Assembly (NCBI RefSeq): GCF_023716865.1
Contig: NZ_CP092417.1
Coordinates: forward strand, 412,001 to 476,000
DNA: 64,000 bases
DNA from: Endozoicomonas sp. SCSIO W0465
Lineage (GTDB): Bacteria > Pseudomonadota > Gammaproteobacteria > Pseudomonadales > Endozoicomonadaceae
Direction of reading: 5' to 3'
The translations under genes and the position numbers were made by a program. This document shows positions 45,960 through 55,657 of this stretch, piece after piece; the stretch's first letter is position 1; each line of letters begins with the position of its first letter. The notes under the pieces are model-generated. The model saw nothing but the letters and a program-made list of their open reading frames with translations. It did no database searches and was not told where the DNA came from.

Positions 45960-46670
45960 GTGAGTCGGAGATTTCAACCAAAAGATAAGCACGGCAGAGT
46001 AATTAAAATGTCGGCTGTGAACTCTAACTGGATGTTCGCAAGCAGAAAGAATAACAATGTGCTGTTCCTTCAGACTGAAGATGAATATAAGTTCTGTCAT
46101 TTTCTGGAGTTTGATACGCGAATTCAGAGTTACATTTCACAGCCGCCAAGGATAATGTACCACATAGATCAGGAGAGTCATGAATACACAGCCGATTTTT
46201 TTGCTTATACATTTTCAGATGGAGAATGGTATTTTGAAGTGAAAACTGATTCTTTTGATATAAATGCCCATAAGAGTGATAAAGAGAAATATGAATCTAT
46301 TGAATACGATTTAAAGAAGCAAGGTTTTAATTTTTTAATTATTGATGAGTTTCTTGAAAAGAACAGCGTGCTTTATCAAAATATGTTGCAATTTAAAAGC
46401 TATCGAAAATCAGATATTAATGAGCAGTATATGAATCTATTTAAAAATATCTTCTCTGGGTATGAAGGAAATTTCGTAAGGTTAAAAGAACTTCTGAAAA
46501 TAGCATGTAGATTGACTGGTAACGAACCAGAGGTTGTAAACTATCATGCATATACATTAATTAGTAAGGGGATTATAGAGTTTGATGTTCATAAAATGTT
46601 TTCCACGAATATGTATGTGAGGTTCGCAGATGAAGGTAACACTAACATCTGGAATGCAGTTTCATTATAA
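45960..46670 (+). CDS. tnsA: Tn7-like transposase subunit A (TnsA endonuclease)
   Basis: TnsA cuts the 5' strands at transposon ends and works with TnsB. The protein has 236 residues from GTG 45960, chosen because the peptide RRFQPKDKHGRVIK that follows matches TnsA N-termini and aggggg lies 9 nt upstream; ATG 46008 is an alternative. The restriction-endonuclease-like core shows E in TEDEYKF (~42), D in YTADFFAY (~79) and ExK in WYFEVKTD (~93-95), preceded by LEFDTRIQSYISQPP. A winged-helix C-terminal part follows. It overlaps tnsB by 41 bp. Confidence 0.85.
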   Translation: MSRRFQPKDKHGRVIKMSAVNSNWMFASRKNNNVLFLQTEDEYKFCHFLEFDTRIQSYISQPPRIMYHIDQESHEYTADFFAYTFSDGEWYFEVKTDSFDINAHKSDKEKYESIEYDLKKQGFNFLIIDEFLEKNSVLYQNMLQFKSYRKSDINEQYMNLFKNIFSGYEGNFVRLKELLKIACRLTGNEPEVVNYHAYTLISKGIIEFDVHKMFSTNMYVRFADEGNTNIWNAVSL

Positions 46671-48564
46671 TGATCGGCTATGTGAAGTTATTTCATGGAA
46701 TAGCAGAATAGTTCTAACTTTAGATGTACTCTCTAAGACAGAGATCAGGATTCCTGAAATAGAGGTTTTAGAAGGTATTGAAAATGGAAGTATTAAATTA
46801 ATTAATGAAGAAACTGTTGGAAATGAAAGGCTTCAGTCTAAGAGTAAAGATTTAAATTCATATGATAAATCAGAAAAGGAAAGGGCAGAGTATCGACATA
46901 AATTTATAAAAGGTTTAGAAGAAGAAGGAGTTTTTTCTATTTCTCCTAAAACTCAAGTGATAATCGATAGCATAGCGGAGAATAATAATCTGAAGTCACC
47001 CTCTTGGAGGTCTGTAAGTCGTTGGAGAAAAGAGTATATAAAAAATGGAAGATCTATAAGGGGATTGATTGGTCACCTGGATAACTGTGGTAGCTATGAA
47101 AGAAAAAGGGGCAAACTACAAGAGTTGATTGATGAAGTTATTAAAGAGGTTTATTTGACTAAGGAAAGGATTAGCTTGAGTGAAACTCATCGACAATTAG
47201 AAACAGCGATAAAGGAGTACAATAAACAGAATGATGATGATATTCCGGTTCCATCTTATTCAACAATGCAGAGAGAAATTAAGAAAATTCCTCCTTATGA
47301 AATAAAAGAAAAGAGGGAAGGAGTAAGACAGGCCAAAGAAGAGTTCAGGGTTACTAAATTTTATGCACCCCCAAAGCGTGTGTTACAGAGAGCGGAAGCA
47401 GATCATACAACCTTGGATTATTTTTTGCTTGATGATGAAACCCTTCTACCACTTGGGAGACCTTATATAACAGTGATTATTGATAAATACTCAAGAGTGC
47501 CACTAGGTGTCTGTATCTCATTTTATGAGGGGAGTTATCTAACTGTTGCCAAAGCGCTTAAAAGTGCACTTTTGCCAAAAACATATTTAAAATCACAGTT
47601 TCAAAATATAAAAAATAGCTTTCCATATTTCGGTAAGATGGATGAGCTTACAGTTGATAATGCCAGGGAATTTTGGTCTGAAGACTTAAAGTTTGCCTGT
47701 CTTGATCTTGATATAAATCTTCATTATGCAAGAGTGAAGAAAGGGTGGGAAAAAGGCAGTATCGAAAATTTCTTTAGACGACAAAATGCAAGACTTATTG
47801 AGAATATAAAAGGTAAAACATTCTCCAGTATTTTCAAAAAACAAGAATATGACCCTGAAAAAGAAGCAATTATGACCTTTAATGAGTTTCTTTCAGTATT
47901 CTATAAATGGCTGGTTGATATCTATCCTTATGAAGAGATTAGGATCAGTAATGGTCGAGTACTTGTTCCGCATAAAGCTTGGGTTAGTAGTATTAATGAA
48001 GTTCCCAGAGAGATTTTTTCTAAAGATAGTCTGGATATAATTCTTGGAAAAACAGAAGAGCGTATGCTGAAAGTTGGCGGTGTTCAGATAGATTATCTTA
48101 AATATGATTCAAGAGAGTTATCTGAATATAGAGCAAGATATCAAAATAATGAAAATGTACTGATTAAATACAATCCTGAAGATATGGGTTGTATATATGT
48201 GCTTAATAAGTTTAGTGGTGAATATTTTTCTGTTCCTGCAATTGATATTGAATATGCTGGAGGGTTGACTTACTGGCAGCATAAAGTGATTAGGCGTTAT
48301 GCAAATGACTTTATGAAACTTTCAAATAAAGAGGGTGAGAATTTACACGCAGCAAAGGTGGAGCTAAATAAATTAGTAAAGACCCTTGTTGATGGTAAGA
48401 GTAAAAAAGCCGCTTCAAAAGCCATAGCAAAATATAGAGGAACATCAACAAAAGAAGGTGCTTCCGTCAATGAAAGTAGTCGTAGAGAAGATCATCAAGA
48501 CTTGGAGTCTCTATCAACTCAGACAATGGGGAAGCGTAAGCTAAGGAACTTTGATGATGAGTAG
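46630..48564 (+). CDS. tnsB: Tn7-like transposase subunit B (TnsB, DDE recombinase)
   Basis: The protein has 644 residues. TnsB binds the transposon ends and cuts and joins 3' strands. N-terminal DNA-binding helix-turn-helix regions (~80-230) precede an rve integrase core with D258 (EADHTTLDYF), D343 (TVDNAREF) and E379 (GSIENFFRRQ), spaced as D,D35E. A C-terminal beta domain and a basic tail with a TnsC-contacting type of sequence follow. It is intact. It overlaps tnsA by 41 bp, and its stop overlaps the start of tnsC. Confidence 0.92.
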   Translation: MKVTLTSGMQFHYNDRLCEVISWNSRIVLTLDVLSKTEIRIPEIEVLEGIENGSIKLINEETVGNERLQSKSKDLNSYDKSEKERAEYRHKFIKGLEEEGVFSISPKTQVIIDSIAENNNLKSPSWRSVSRWRKEYIKNGRSIRGLIGHLDNCGSYERKRGKLQELIDEVIKEVYLTKERISLSETHRQLETAIKEYNKQNDDDIPVPSYSTMQREIKKIPPYEIKEKREGVRQAKEEFRVTKFYAPPKRVLQRAEADHTTLDYFLLDDETLLPLGRPYITVIIDKYSRVPLGVCISFYEGSYLTVAKALKSALLPKTYLKSQFQNIKNSFPYFGKMDELTVDNAREFWSEDLKFACLDLDINLHYARVKKGWEKGSIENFFRRQNARLIENIKGKTFSSIFKKQEYDPEKEAIMTFNEFLSVFYKWLVDIYPYEEIRISNGRVLVPHKAWVSSINEVPREIFSKDSLDIILGKTEERMLKVGGVQIDYLKYDSRELSEYRARYQNNENVLIKYNPEDMGCIYVLNKFSGEYFSVPAIDIEYAGGLTYWQHKVIRRYANDFMKLSNKEGENLHAAKVELNKLVKTLVDGKSKKAASKAIAKYRGTSTKEGASVNESSRREDHQDLESLSTQTMGKRKLRNFDDE

Positions 48565-48577
48565 CAAAAATAATAAA

Positions 48578-48736
48578 GGCTCTTTTCGGGTTACAGACTG
48601 CTCTGCAATGAAAATTGGCCAAAGGCCTTGATATACAATGCCTTCAGGAAACTGCTGGCTAAATATTGCCAAGCCCTGCCACAGGAGGATTCCAGCCTGA
48701 TTTATGAAATCAGCAGTCTGCAATACGAAAAGAGCC
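48578..48736 (+). mobile_element. MITE copy 3 (159 bp), in tnsC
   Basis: The ends are ggctcttttcgggttacaga and ...caatacgaaaagagcc. The exact 8-bp duplication ataataaa lies at 48570-48577 and 48737-48744. It has the same family and orientation as 21636-21795 (shared ctgctctgcaatgaaaattg). It is inserted after the seventh codon of tnsC, counted from the second ATG. Confidence 0.88.
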
Positions 48737-48807
48737 ATAATAAAATATACGGAAAGATTTATAATGAATATTTTATTTGGCATGAATCAGCTAAAGGAGT
48801 CAAAGAG

Positions 48808-50534
48808 GTAATTTCTCAAAAAGTGCTGGAAGCAGGATAATTTCGGTCAGTCGTCTATCCTCTCACCATGGCTTTTCTAGAACACCAGCAGTTACAACCT
48901 GAAGATCTACTGAGATTCATCACTCAGCAGCAAGAGCAGATCATTCAGCTCAAAGAGCAGATAGAATTGCTTGAAGCAGAGATTCGTCGTCTAAAAAAAC
49001 TGCCCGCAAAGCCTGACATCAAACCAAACACCAAACCTCCCGATGATGACACCGGCAGCCCTGATGGAGATCCATCCGCTCCTGAGGGTAACGATGGAGC
49101 CAGCCCAGACACCTCGTCAAAGCAGAAGGTTAAGAAGCCCAACGAGAAAACCAGAAAGCAGCGTAAACAGCCCCGAAAGCCATCGGCGGAAAAATCCATA
49201 CCCATTGCTGCCACTGATGTTCCGGAGGGATCAATCAGGAATGGAACCACCCCTTTTCATGTTCAGGAACTGACAATACAAACATCCAGTATTGAATATC
49301 TTTTAGAGCAATGGGTGACACCCGATGGACAAACCATTACGGCCAAACCGCCAGCCAGCCTTCATGGACATCATTACGGGCCAATGCTGCAGGCCTACGT
49401 TCTGCACCAGTATCATGGTTGCTCCGTTACCCAGCCAGAACTGCTGGACTGGCTATGGGACATTGGAATCTCTATTTCCAGCGGGGAACTCAGCCAGCTT
49501 CTGACGAAAGGACACGAGCAGTTCCATGCTGAGAAAGATGAGCTGTTGACTACAGGTATTCGCTGTTCAAGTTATATCCAGACAGACGACACGGGAACAA
49601 GGCATAAGGGGAAGAACGGTTACTGCACCATCATCAATAACGAGTCCTTTGCCTGGTTCGAGAGCACAGACAGCAAAAGCCGGGAAAATTTCGTAAGCCT
49701 ACTGCACCGCCCATGGTCAACTTACACGTTCACCGACGATGCCTTGATCTATCTGGAAAAACTGGATTACCCCAAAAAGTGGCTACGCGTTCTTAATCCA
49801 TACAGAGGCGTCACCTTCCTGAGCCATGAAGCCTGGGAAGAATGTATGAAAGACCTGAGACTAACTGGTAGACGGCGCCAGCAGGCCAGTGAAGCCATGA
49901 TTTATGGCAGCCTGATACAGCATGGAGCAGGACATCTTACCACCTTCAGTGATGGGGCAAGGCAGTTCGACGTTTTCAAACACAGCCAGTGCTGGATACA
50001 TGCAGAGCGAGGGCTGGCAAAAGTTCATCCGGTCAATGATCAGCAGGCCATGGCTCAGAAATGGCTTCGGACATGGTTCTGGGCCATTTACGATGACCTT
50101 AAAGACTTCAAGACAGAGCCAACTGAAAAAAAGGCAATAAAAGTACGACAGGGGTTCCAGGCGCTGATCCAAACCCAAACGTGCAGTGGGCTTCTTCAGG
50201 ATGCTCTGTCAGGGTTGGCTGTAATCAAGGAAGAGCTATTACTGGTTCTGGATGACCCGAGCTTACCGCTGCACAACAACCTGAGCGAGAGTCAGATACG
50301 AGAATATGTTAAACGACGAAAGATCAGTAGTGGGACGCGAAGCGATTTGGGGCGGCAATGTCGCGACACCTTTGCCAGCCTGAAAAAAACGTGTCGCCTG
50401 TATGGTCTCTCTTTTTGGGATTATCTGAAAAGCCGACTAATGGGCGATGGGTTATTTCCGAGATTGAGTAACCTGATTGAGGAGGCTTCACGTCATCTTC
50501 CGTGTGGTGCTGCCAGCAGTTTTTGAGAAATTAC
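48808..50534 (+). mobile_element. IS66-family element (1727 bp), in tnsC
   Basis: The terminal inverted repeats begin gtaatttctcaaaaa and extend with one mismatch each through tgctgg and agca. The exact 8-bp duplication tcaaagag lies at 48800-48807 and 50535-50542. It has a single gene; the accessory tnpA/tnpB genes of classical IS66 are absent. It is a different lineage from the IS66 copies at 58-64 kb. Confidence 0.92.
48868..50526 (+). CDS. IS66-family transposase
   Basis: The protein has 552 residues. An N-terminal coiled coil (QQQEQIIQLKEQIELLEAEI) and a Lys/Pro-rich linker are followed by the IS66 DDE domain, with Asp in SYIQTDDTGTRH, Asp in YTFTDDALIYLEK and Glu in LPLHNNLSESQIREYVKRRK. 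The stop codon lies within the terminal repeat. The reading frame is intact. Confidence 0.92.
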   Translation: MAFLEHQQLQPEDLLRFITQQQEQIIQLKEQIELLEAEIRRLKKLPAKPDIKPNTKPPDDDTGSPDGDPSAPEGNDGASPDTSSKQKVKKPNEKTRKQRKQPRKPSAEKSIPIAATDVPEGSIRNGTTPFHVQELTIQTSSIEYLLEQWVTPDGQTITAKPPASLHGHHYGPMLQAYVLHQYHGCSVTQPELLDWLWDIGISISSGELSQLLTKGHEQFHAEKDELLTTGIRCSSYIQTDDTGTRHKGKNGYCTIINNESFAWFESTDSKSRENFVSLLHRPWSTYTFTDDALIYLEKLDYPKKWLRVLNPYRGVTFLSHEAWEECMKDLRLTGRRRQQASEAMIYGSLIQHGAGHLTTFSDGARQFDVFKHSQCWIHAERGLAKVHPVNDQQAMAQKWLRTWFWAIYDDLKDFKTEPTEKKAIKVRQGFQALIQTQTCSGLLQDALSGLAVIKEELLLVLDDPSLPLHNNLSESQIREYVKRRKISSGTRSDLGRQCRDTFASLKKTCRLYGLSFWDYLKSRLMGDGLFPRLSNLIEEASRHLPCGAASSF

Positions 50535-52372
50535 TCAAAGAGTTATTGCAATTCTGCTTCGATAGCTTTGATGGAGCTACTGAGCCTACATGCTTTTTGC
50601 TTATCGGTGACAGTGGTCTAGGAAAGTCACTGGTTGCAGAATTGTTTCATAAATCTTATCCTGACTATGAAGAAGATTTAGGTGACAGAATTAATTCAAT
50701 TAAACCGATTGTACGTTTTTCTCTTCCTTCCCATGCTAAAAGATACGAAGCAATTCGAGCCTTTTTAAAGGCTATAGGTGATCCTCGTTGGGATTCAAGT
50801 GATTCATTTGATCTCAAAAATGCGCGTCTTATAGATTATCTTAGAGATACCTGTAAGACTAAGATGATTATCATTGACGAGTTTCATCATTTAACGCAGG
50901 CAATGAGCAGTGCTGAAATTGTTTTTACTGCTGATTGGTTGAAGCTTCTAATAAAGGAAACTAAGATCCCGATCGTTGGTATTGGTATGCCTTGGGCTCA
51001 ACGTATCCAAAGTAATAATCAGCAAATGGGGACAATATTTACAATGGTCGAAGAGTTGTTTCCTTTTAAAATAAGTGATGAAGATAGTCTTGAAATATAC
51101 TGCAGTTTTTTGAATACATTATCCTCAAGATTGAAAAAAGAATTTTCAATAGATGCTGGTTGTTTAATTGAGCCAGAAGTGTTGTTTCCATTATTTATAT
51201 CGAGTAATGGCTGCCCCAAGCTAATCATGAAGCTAATTGCTCATGCGTCATCATTATCCGAAGTGAGGGTTTTAAATGTAAAAACATTTTATAATCTATA
51301 TAGGTTTCATTTTGGTTCTTCTAAGCCAAATCCATTCGTGCCTGAATATAAGGATATGAAAGCTGTTCAGATTGAATCAAGCCCAGATTGGGATAAGTCT
51401 AAGAAGAAGATAGTTCTACCAAACTCCAGAGAGTTGAGTGTACGAGACATCTTTACCTTAGGTCGATCAGCAGGTTTTTTTTGATTGTTTTTTTATGTTG
51501 GTATTTAAGTGGATAGAGAAATTGGTTGTTCGCCATTCTTAAGCAGGCCTAAAGTCTTCCCAGATGAAACGCTAGAAAGCTATTTGATAAGAGTTGCAAG
51601 ATCAAATAGTATTTCGCTGAGAAGTTTGATTAGATTCATATGCTTAGGTATCGATGGCGTAGAAGATAGTTCTGTCCCTGGATTTGATGAATTTAATCTG
51701 TTTCATGCTAATTTGCACCCCGAGATTCGTTATAGAGGCGTTGATCAGCTGGCAGCCAGAGTTGGCATTACAAGTCAATCGCTACGAGATATAACCTTGA
51801 GCAGATCGATAACCAAGTGCTCAAATAATCTATCAAACTTTATTTACCAAAATGTAAAAATACCAAATACTCTGTATCGAAGGTATTTCGTTCCGGTTTG
51901 CCCTGCCTGTTTGGCCGAAAGTGGATATATACGGCAGTATTGGCACGTATCTATCAATATAATCTGTCCGACACATAAAGTTTTTTTGATTGATAAGTGT
52001 CCAAAGTGTGGGGTCTCTATTTCTTATATAAAAAACAGGAGCATCTCTAACTGTTCGTGTGGGTTTGATTTGAAAAAAGCCACTTCAACCTCTCTATCTA
52101 TAAATCTTGAATATGATTTGTTATTAGAAACCTCGAGTTTAATTGCTCATGCTTTTAATAAAGGTATTGTATTTGAATCAGAAAAATTATCCTGCCTGGG
52201 TAGTAATGTATTTCATCTGTTCTGCTTTGCGCTTTTTTACTTTCGCTATATTGATGATGGCAATTCTATTAGCGAATATGGTGTTGACTCAGATAAGATA
52301 CTAGCTTTTCATGATTTTCTACGCGACTGGCCAGTTGCTTATAAAGACTTCTTGGAAAATAAAGTGATAAAA

Positions 52373-53481
52373 GGCTAAGTTACCGTTAATGGTTGAATCA
52401 GCTAAACTCCCATAAAATCTACGTTGTAGGGGAGTGATATGCAATCTGAACTCTTCCAGAATTTTATTGATTCCATTTCAACATTAACCAGTGAACAGCG
52501 AGACATTCTTAACAACTCGCTCCTTAGTACTCAAATAGAGGTTACCGAGGTAGTAGAAACCACTGACTCTGAACCTGTTTACAGTGAATCTATACCCAAT
52601 AACGATAATGCAACACCTGACGTAGAAAAGAGCATACTTGCCCAATTTGCCGAAAACCCCAGGTGCCCCAAATGCAAAAGCCATAGCGTTGGTCGCTGGG
52701 GCATACGAAATGGCCGACAGCGCTACCACTGCAAGACTTGCGACTCAACGTTTAACGCCTTTAGTGGAACGCCTTTGGCAAGGCTCAGGCACCCTGAAAA
52801 ATGGAACAAGTACCTCGCAGGTATGACTCACTCTATGGTCTTGCGACCAGCTGCTGCTGAGAATGCCATTGACTTGAAAACTGCGTTCCGCTGGCGTCAC
52901 CGCTTTCTTGAAGTGATTAATAATGATCAAGCAGAAGAGCTTTGTGGCATTACTGAGCTTGATGAAACATTTTTCCGTGAATCCTTCAAAGGGCAAAGAG
53001 AAGGCCTTCCACGGCCAACCCGAAAGCGGGGTAATGATCCCAACAAAGCCCGAAAAGTCCCGGTAATGGTGGCTCGGGACCGTAATCGAAATACCGTTGA
53101 CGGTGTATTAGAAAACGAAAGTGCTAATGAATTGTGCAGGCATTTAAATGGCCGCATATCGATACAGGCCACGGTCTGTGCGGATGCACACCTCGCTCAC
53201 GAAAAACTTGCTGACAAGCTTGGATTTGTCTTCAAGGAGCTGGTGACATCAGCAGGTCAACATGTTGTTGAAGGCATCTACCACATCCAGACTGTAAATT
53301 CTTATCACAGTCATTTAAAACGCTGGATTGGCGGCGTATTCCAAGGGGTTGCAACTCGTTACCTTCCCCATTATCTGGCCTGGAGGCGAGAACTGACGGC
53401 AGCAAAAAAATTAACTGTTGGCCGGTTGATCAGCAGAATTACTGAACATTGGTGCTTCCAACCATTAACGGTAACTTAGCC
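52373..53481 (+). mobile_element. IS1595-family element, copy 2, in tniQ
   Basis: The element is 1109 bp with ends ggctaagttaccgttaatgg and complement. The 9-bp duplication gtgataaaa lies at 52364-52372 and 53482-53490. It is the same element as 40281-41389, in opposite orientation, about 11 kb away. Confidence 0.93.
52439..53479 (+). CDS. IS1595-family transposase
   Basis: The 346-residue protein is identical to the one encoded at 40283-41323: zinc ribbon, then ISXO2-like DDE domain. The reading frame is intact, with its stop inside the right terminal repeat. Full identity of the two copies indicates recent transposition. Confidence 0.93.
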   Translation: MQSELFQNFIDSISTLTSEQRDILNNSLLSTQIEVTEVVETTDSEPVYSESIPNNDNATPDVEKSILAQFAENPRCPKCKSHSVGRWGIRNGRQRYHCKTCDSTFNAFSGTPLARLRHPEKWNKYLAGMTHSMVLRPAAAENAIDLKTAFRWRHRFLEVINNDQAEELCGITELDETFFRESFKGQREGLPRPTRKRGNDPNKARKVPVMVARDRNRNTVDGVLENESANELCRHLNGRISIQATVCADAHLAHEKLADKLGFVFKELVTSAGQHVVEGIYHIQTVNSYHSHLKRWIGGVFQGVATRYLPHYLAWRRELTAAKKLTVGRLISRITEHWCFQPLTVT

Positions 53482-53898
53482 GTGATAAAAGGTTTACGGC
53501 TGTTGGTTAAGCCTGCATATAAAACAGGATTCAATAAGGTATTTGGAAGACTAATACAAGAAGTTCAAAATCTTCCAGATAATTGTTTGAAACACAACGC
53601 AGTCCTCAGAGAAACTCTAGAATTTTTTCAGAAAGTATGTGCGAGTGAGAAAGAAACTAAAAGCCGTCACGCAGTGTCAAGCTTACTGCTTACAAAACAG
53701 GAGACTGCATTGATCTTGCAGATGAAAACAAATACAGTTGCTCAACTGACGGGCAAAGGTTGCTTATTTGCTTCGCAAAAAAAACTCGAAGCCTATGTAC
53801 CTTTGTATCCATTAGGTCTGCGTATTCTGGTTAACTTGAACACCTATTCTGTTTCATTTGAACACCCTGAACTCCTTACACATTGCCCAGTGTGATTT

Positions 53899-54654
53899 TT
53901 AGACCAGGTGTTCAACTGCGTCCAATTTTCCAAGCTTTTTGCGCATGGATTCGCCTTTGAGTTCAATCCGGTGGGCATTGTGCATAAGCCGGTCAAGAAT
54001 GGCGTCGGCCAGAGTTTCATCACCAATGCTGGCATGCCACTTCCGGGTGGGCAATTGACTGGTAACCAACGTGGAACCTTGCTCGTGCCTGTCATCCATG
54101 ACTTCCAGCAGATCGTTCCTTTGTTGCTGCGTCAGTGGTTCCAGGCCCCAGTCGTCCAGAATCAGCAAGTCTACTTTTGCCAGTTGTTTCAACTGCCTGC
54201 TGTAGCTGCCATCACCGTGGGCAAGGATCAGTTCATCCAGTAGCCTGGACATCCGATAGTACCGGACACTGTAGCCTTTCAGACAAGCCATGTGCCCAAG
54301 GGCGCAGGCCAGGTAGCTCTTACCGGAACCACAAGGTCCGGTGATCAACAGGTTCCTGTACCGGTCAAGCCAGCCTCCTCCAGACAGGCTGGCCATCTGG
54401 TTCTGTTTGAGACCTCTGGGGTGTTCATAGTCAATGTCGTGTATCCGGGCAGCCAGTTTAAACCGGGCGCTTCTGAGCAGCCGAGCCAGACGTTTATTGT
54501 TTCGCTCTGTTTCTTCCTGCTCAGTAAGCAACGACAGTCGTTCTTCAAAGCTAAGGCTACTGTAGGTGCCCGGCTGGTCCAGCTGTTGATTGAGGGCATC
54601 TGCCATTCCGGTCAGTCGCAGTGACCTAAGGCGAGCCAGTGTTTCATTGATCAT
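53899..54654 (-). CDS. istB: IS21 helper ATPase IstB
   Basis: This 251-residue AAA+ ATPase assists IstA in choosing and delivering target DNA. Walker A is GPCGSGKSYLACALG, Walker B LLILDDWGLEPL, and DRLMHNAHRIELKGES is the typical C-terminal motif. It is intact and lies 12 bp after the istA stop on the same strand. Confidence 0.95.
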   Translation of the reverse strand: MINETLARLRSLRLTGMADALNQQLDQPGTYSSLSFEERLSLLTEQEETERNNKRLARLLRSARFKLAARIHDIDYEHPRGLKQNQMASLSGGGWLDRYRNLLITGPCGSGKSYLACALGHMACLKGYSVRYYRMSRLLDELILAHGDGSYSRQLKQLAKVDLLILDDWGLEPLTQQQRNDLLEVMDDRHEQGSTLVTSQLPTRKWHASIGDETLADAILDRLMHNAHRIELKGESMRKKLGKLDAVEHLV

Positions 54655-55657
54655 GTTCGCCTCCGGTTATTGATAGCAAATAGCGCCACGAATATTTTCG
54701 TGATCATCATGCAAGGGACCTGTCGTTTGTTTTAACTGTGGCTCCAATGGCATCAGGTCTTTGCCTGACTGGAGGATTGATCGGACATTTTTTAACCGAT
54801 AATCCCCGATGTTCCTGGCATGGGCGCAGGCGTTGTTGAGTCGTTCAGTTCCATATTCCCGCTGCAGGTTTAGCAGCCCCAATGAAGCTCGATAGGCTTG
54901 TTCAGGATGCTCCTTGCTATCCAGCAGTGATTGAATAAAACAATAGACTTCCTGACCAATGTCGTTAGCCCAGTTAAGTAAACGCTCAGGCGTCCAATCC
55001 TGATGGTGACGATGTCGTTCCGGCATATGAACTGCTAACGTCGTAAATCCACGTGTGTGCTTGCGAGCGTGGCTGGCCACCACTTTACCGTTAGCGTAGA
55101 TCGTGACGCAGTGCTCAGTCGCCTGTACTTCTACTTCCTGCCTGGCAAGCTGATGGGGAACCGAGTAGGCGTGCCCCTTGCAGATAATATGATAATCCAC
55201 ATTCACCCGGGCCTTGATAAACTCAGCGAACACAAAAGATTGCTTCGGCAGTGGCTTGAGGGCTGGTTCATCCAGTTGTTCAAACGCACTACGTCGCGTT
55301 CCTGGCAACTGCTTAAAGGGCTTCAGGTTCAGTTCGATTAACAGCTCACGTATCCGCAGGTTCAGCTCTGCCAGGGTAAAGAACATTTCATGACGAAGCC
55401 TGGCCAGTATCCACCGCTCCACTACCTGTACACCGACTTCTGCTTTGGCCTTGTCTTTGGGTTTGTAGGGGCGTGCCGGAATGACTGCCACCTGGTAGTG
55501 ACAAGCCAGGTGCTGGTATGATGGGTTGAGATCCGGCTCGTACCGACAGGCTTTGATAACTGCGCACTTTGGGTTGTCTGGCACCCCCCTGTGTCAGCAT
55601 AGTTGTCGCCTCTCCTGAAATTAGAAATCTCAACAGGGGGCGGTCTATGAGTAATCA

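Larger units (their letters stand above)
48554..51484 (+). pseudogene. tnsC: Tn7-like ATPase TnsC/TniB, interrupted by a MITE and an IS66 element
   Basis: The original start (atgatgagtagc) overlaps the tnsB stop. Pieces 48554-48577, 48745-48807 and 50543-51484 join in one frame to 342 codons once the MITE, the IS66 element and one copy of each 8-bp duplication are removed. The AAA+ motifs lie in the last piece: Walker A LIGDSGLGKS, Walker B MIIIDEFHH and VGIGMPWA. The last piece remains open (start usable at 50477 inside the IS), so a protein lacking the original ~28 N-terminal residues might still be made. Confidence 0.88.

Noticed and set aside
50477..50534. Native tnsC start at 50477
   Set aside because: The first ~19 codons lie in the IS66 element; the original start overlaps the tnsB stop at 48554-48557.
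40272..53490. Composite transposon bounded by the two IS1595 copies
   Set aside because: Each copy has its own target duplication inside a different disrupted gene, and the block between them contains core genes.
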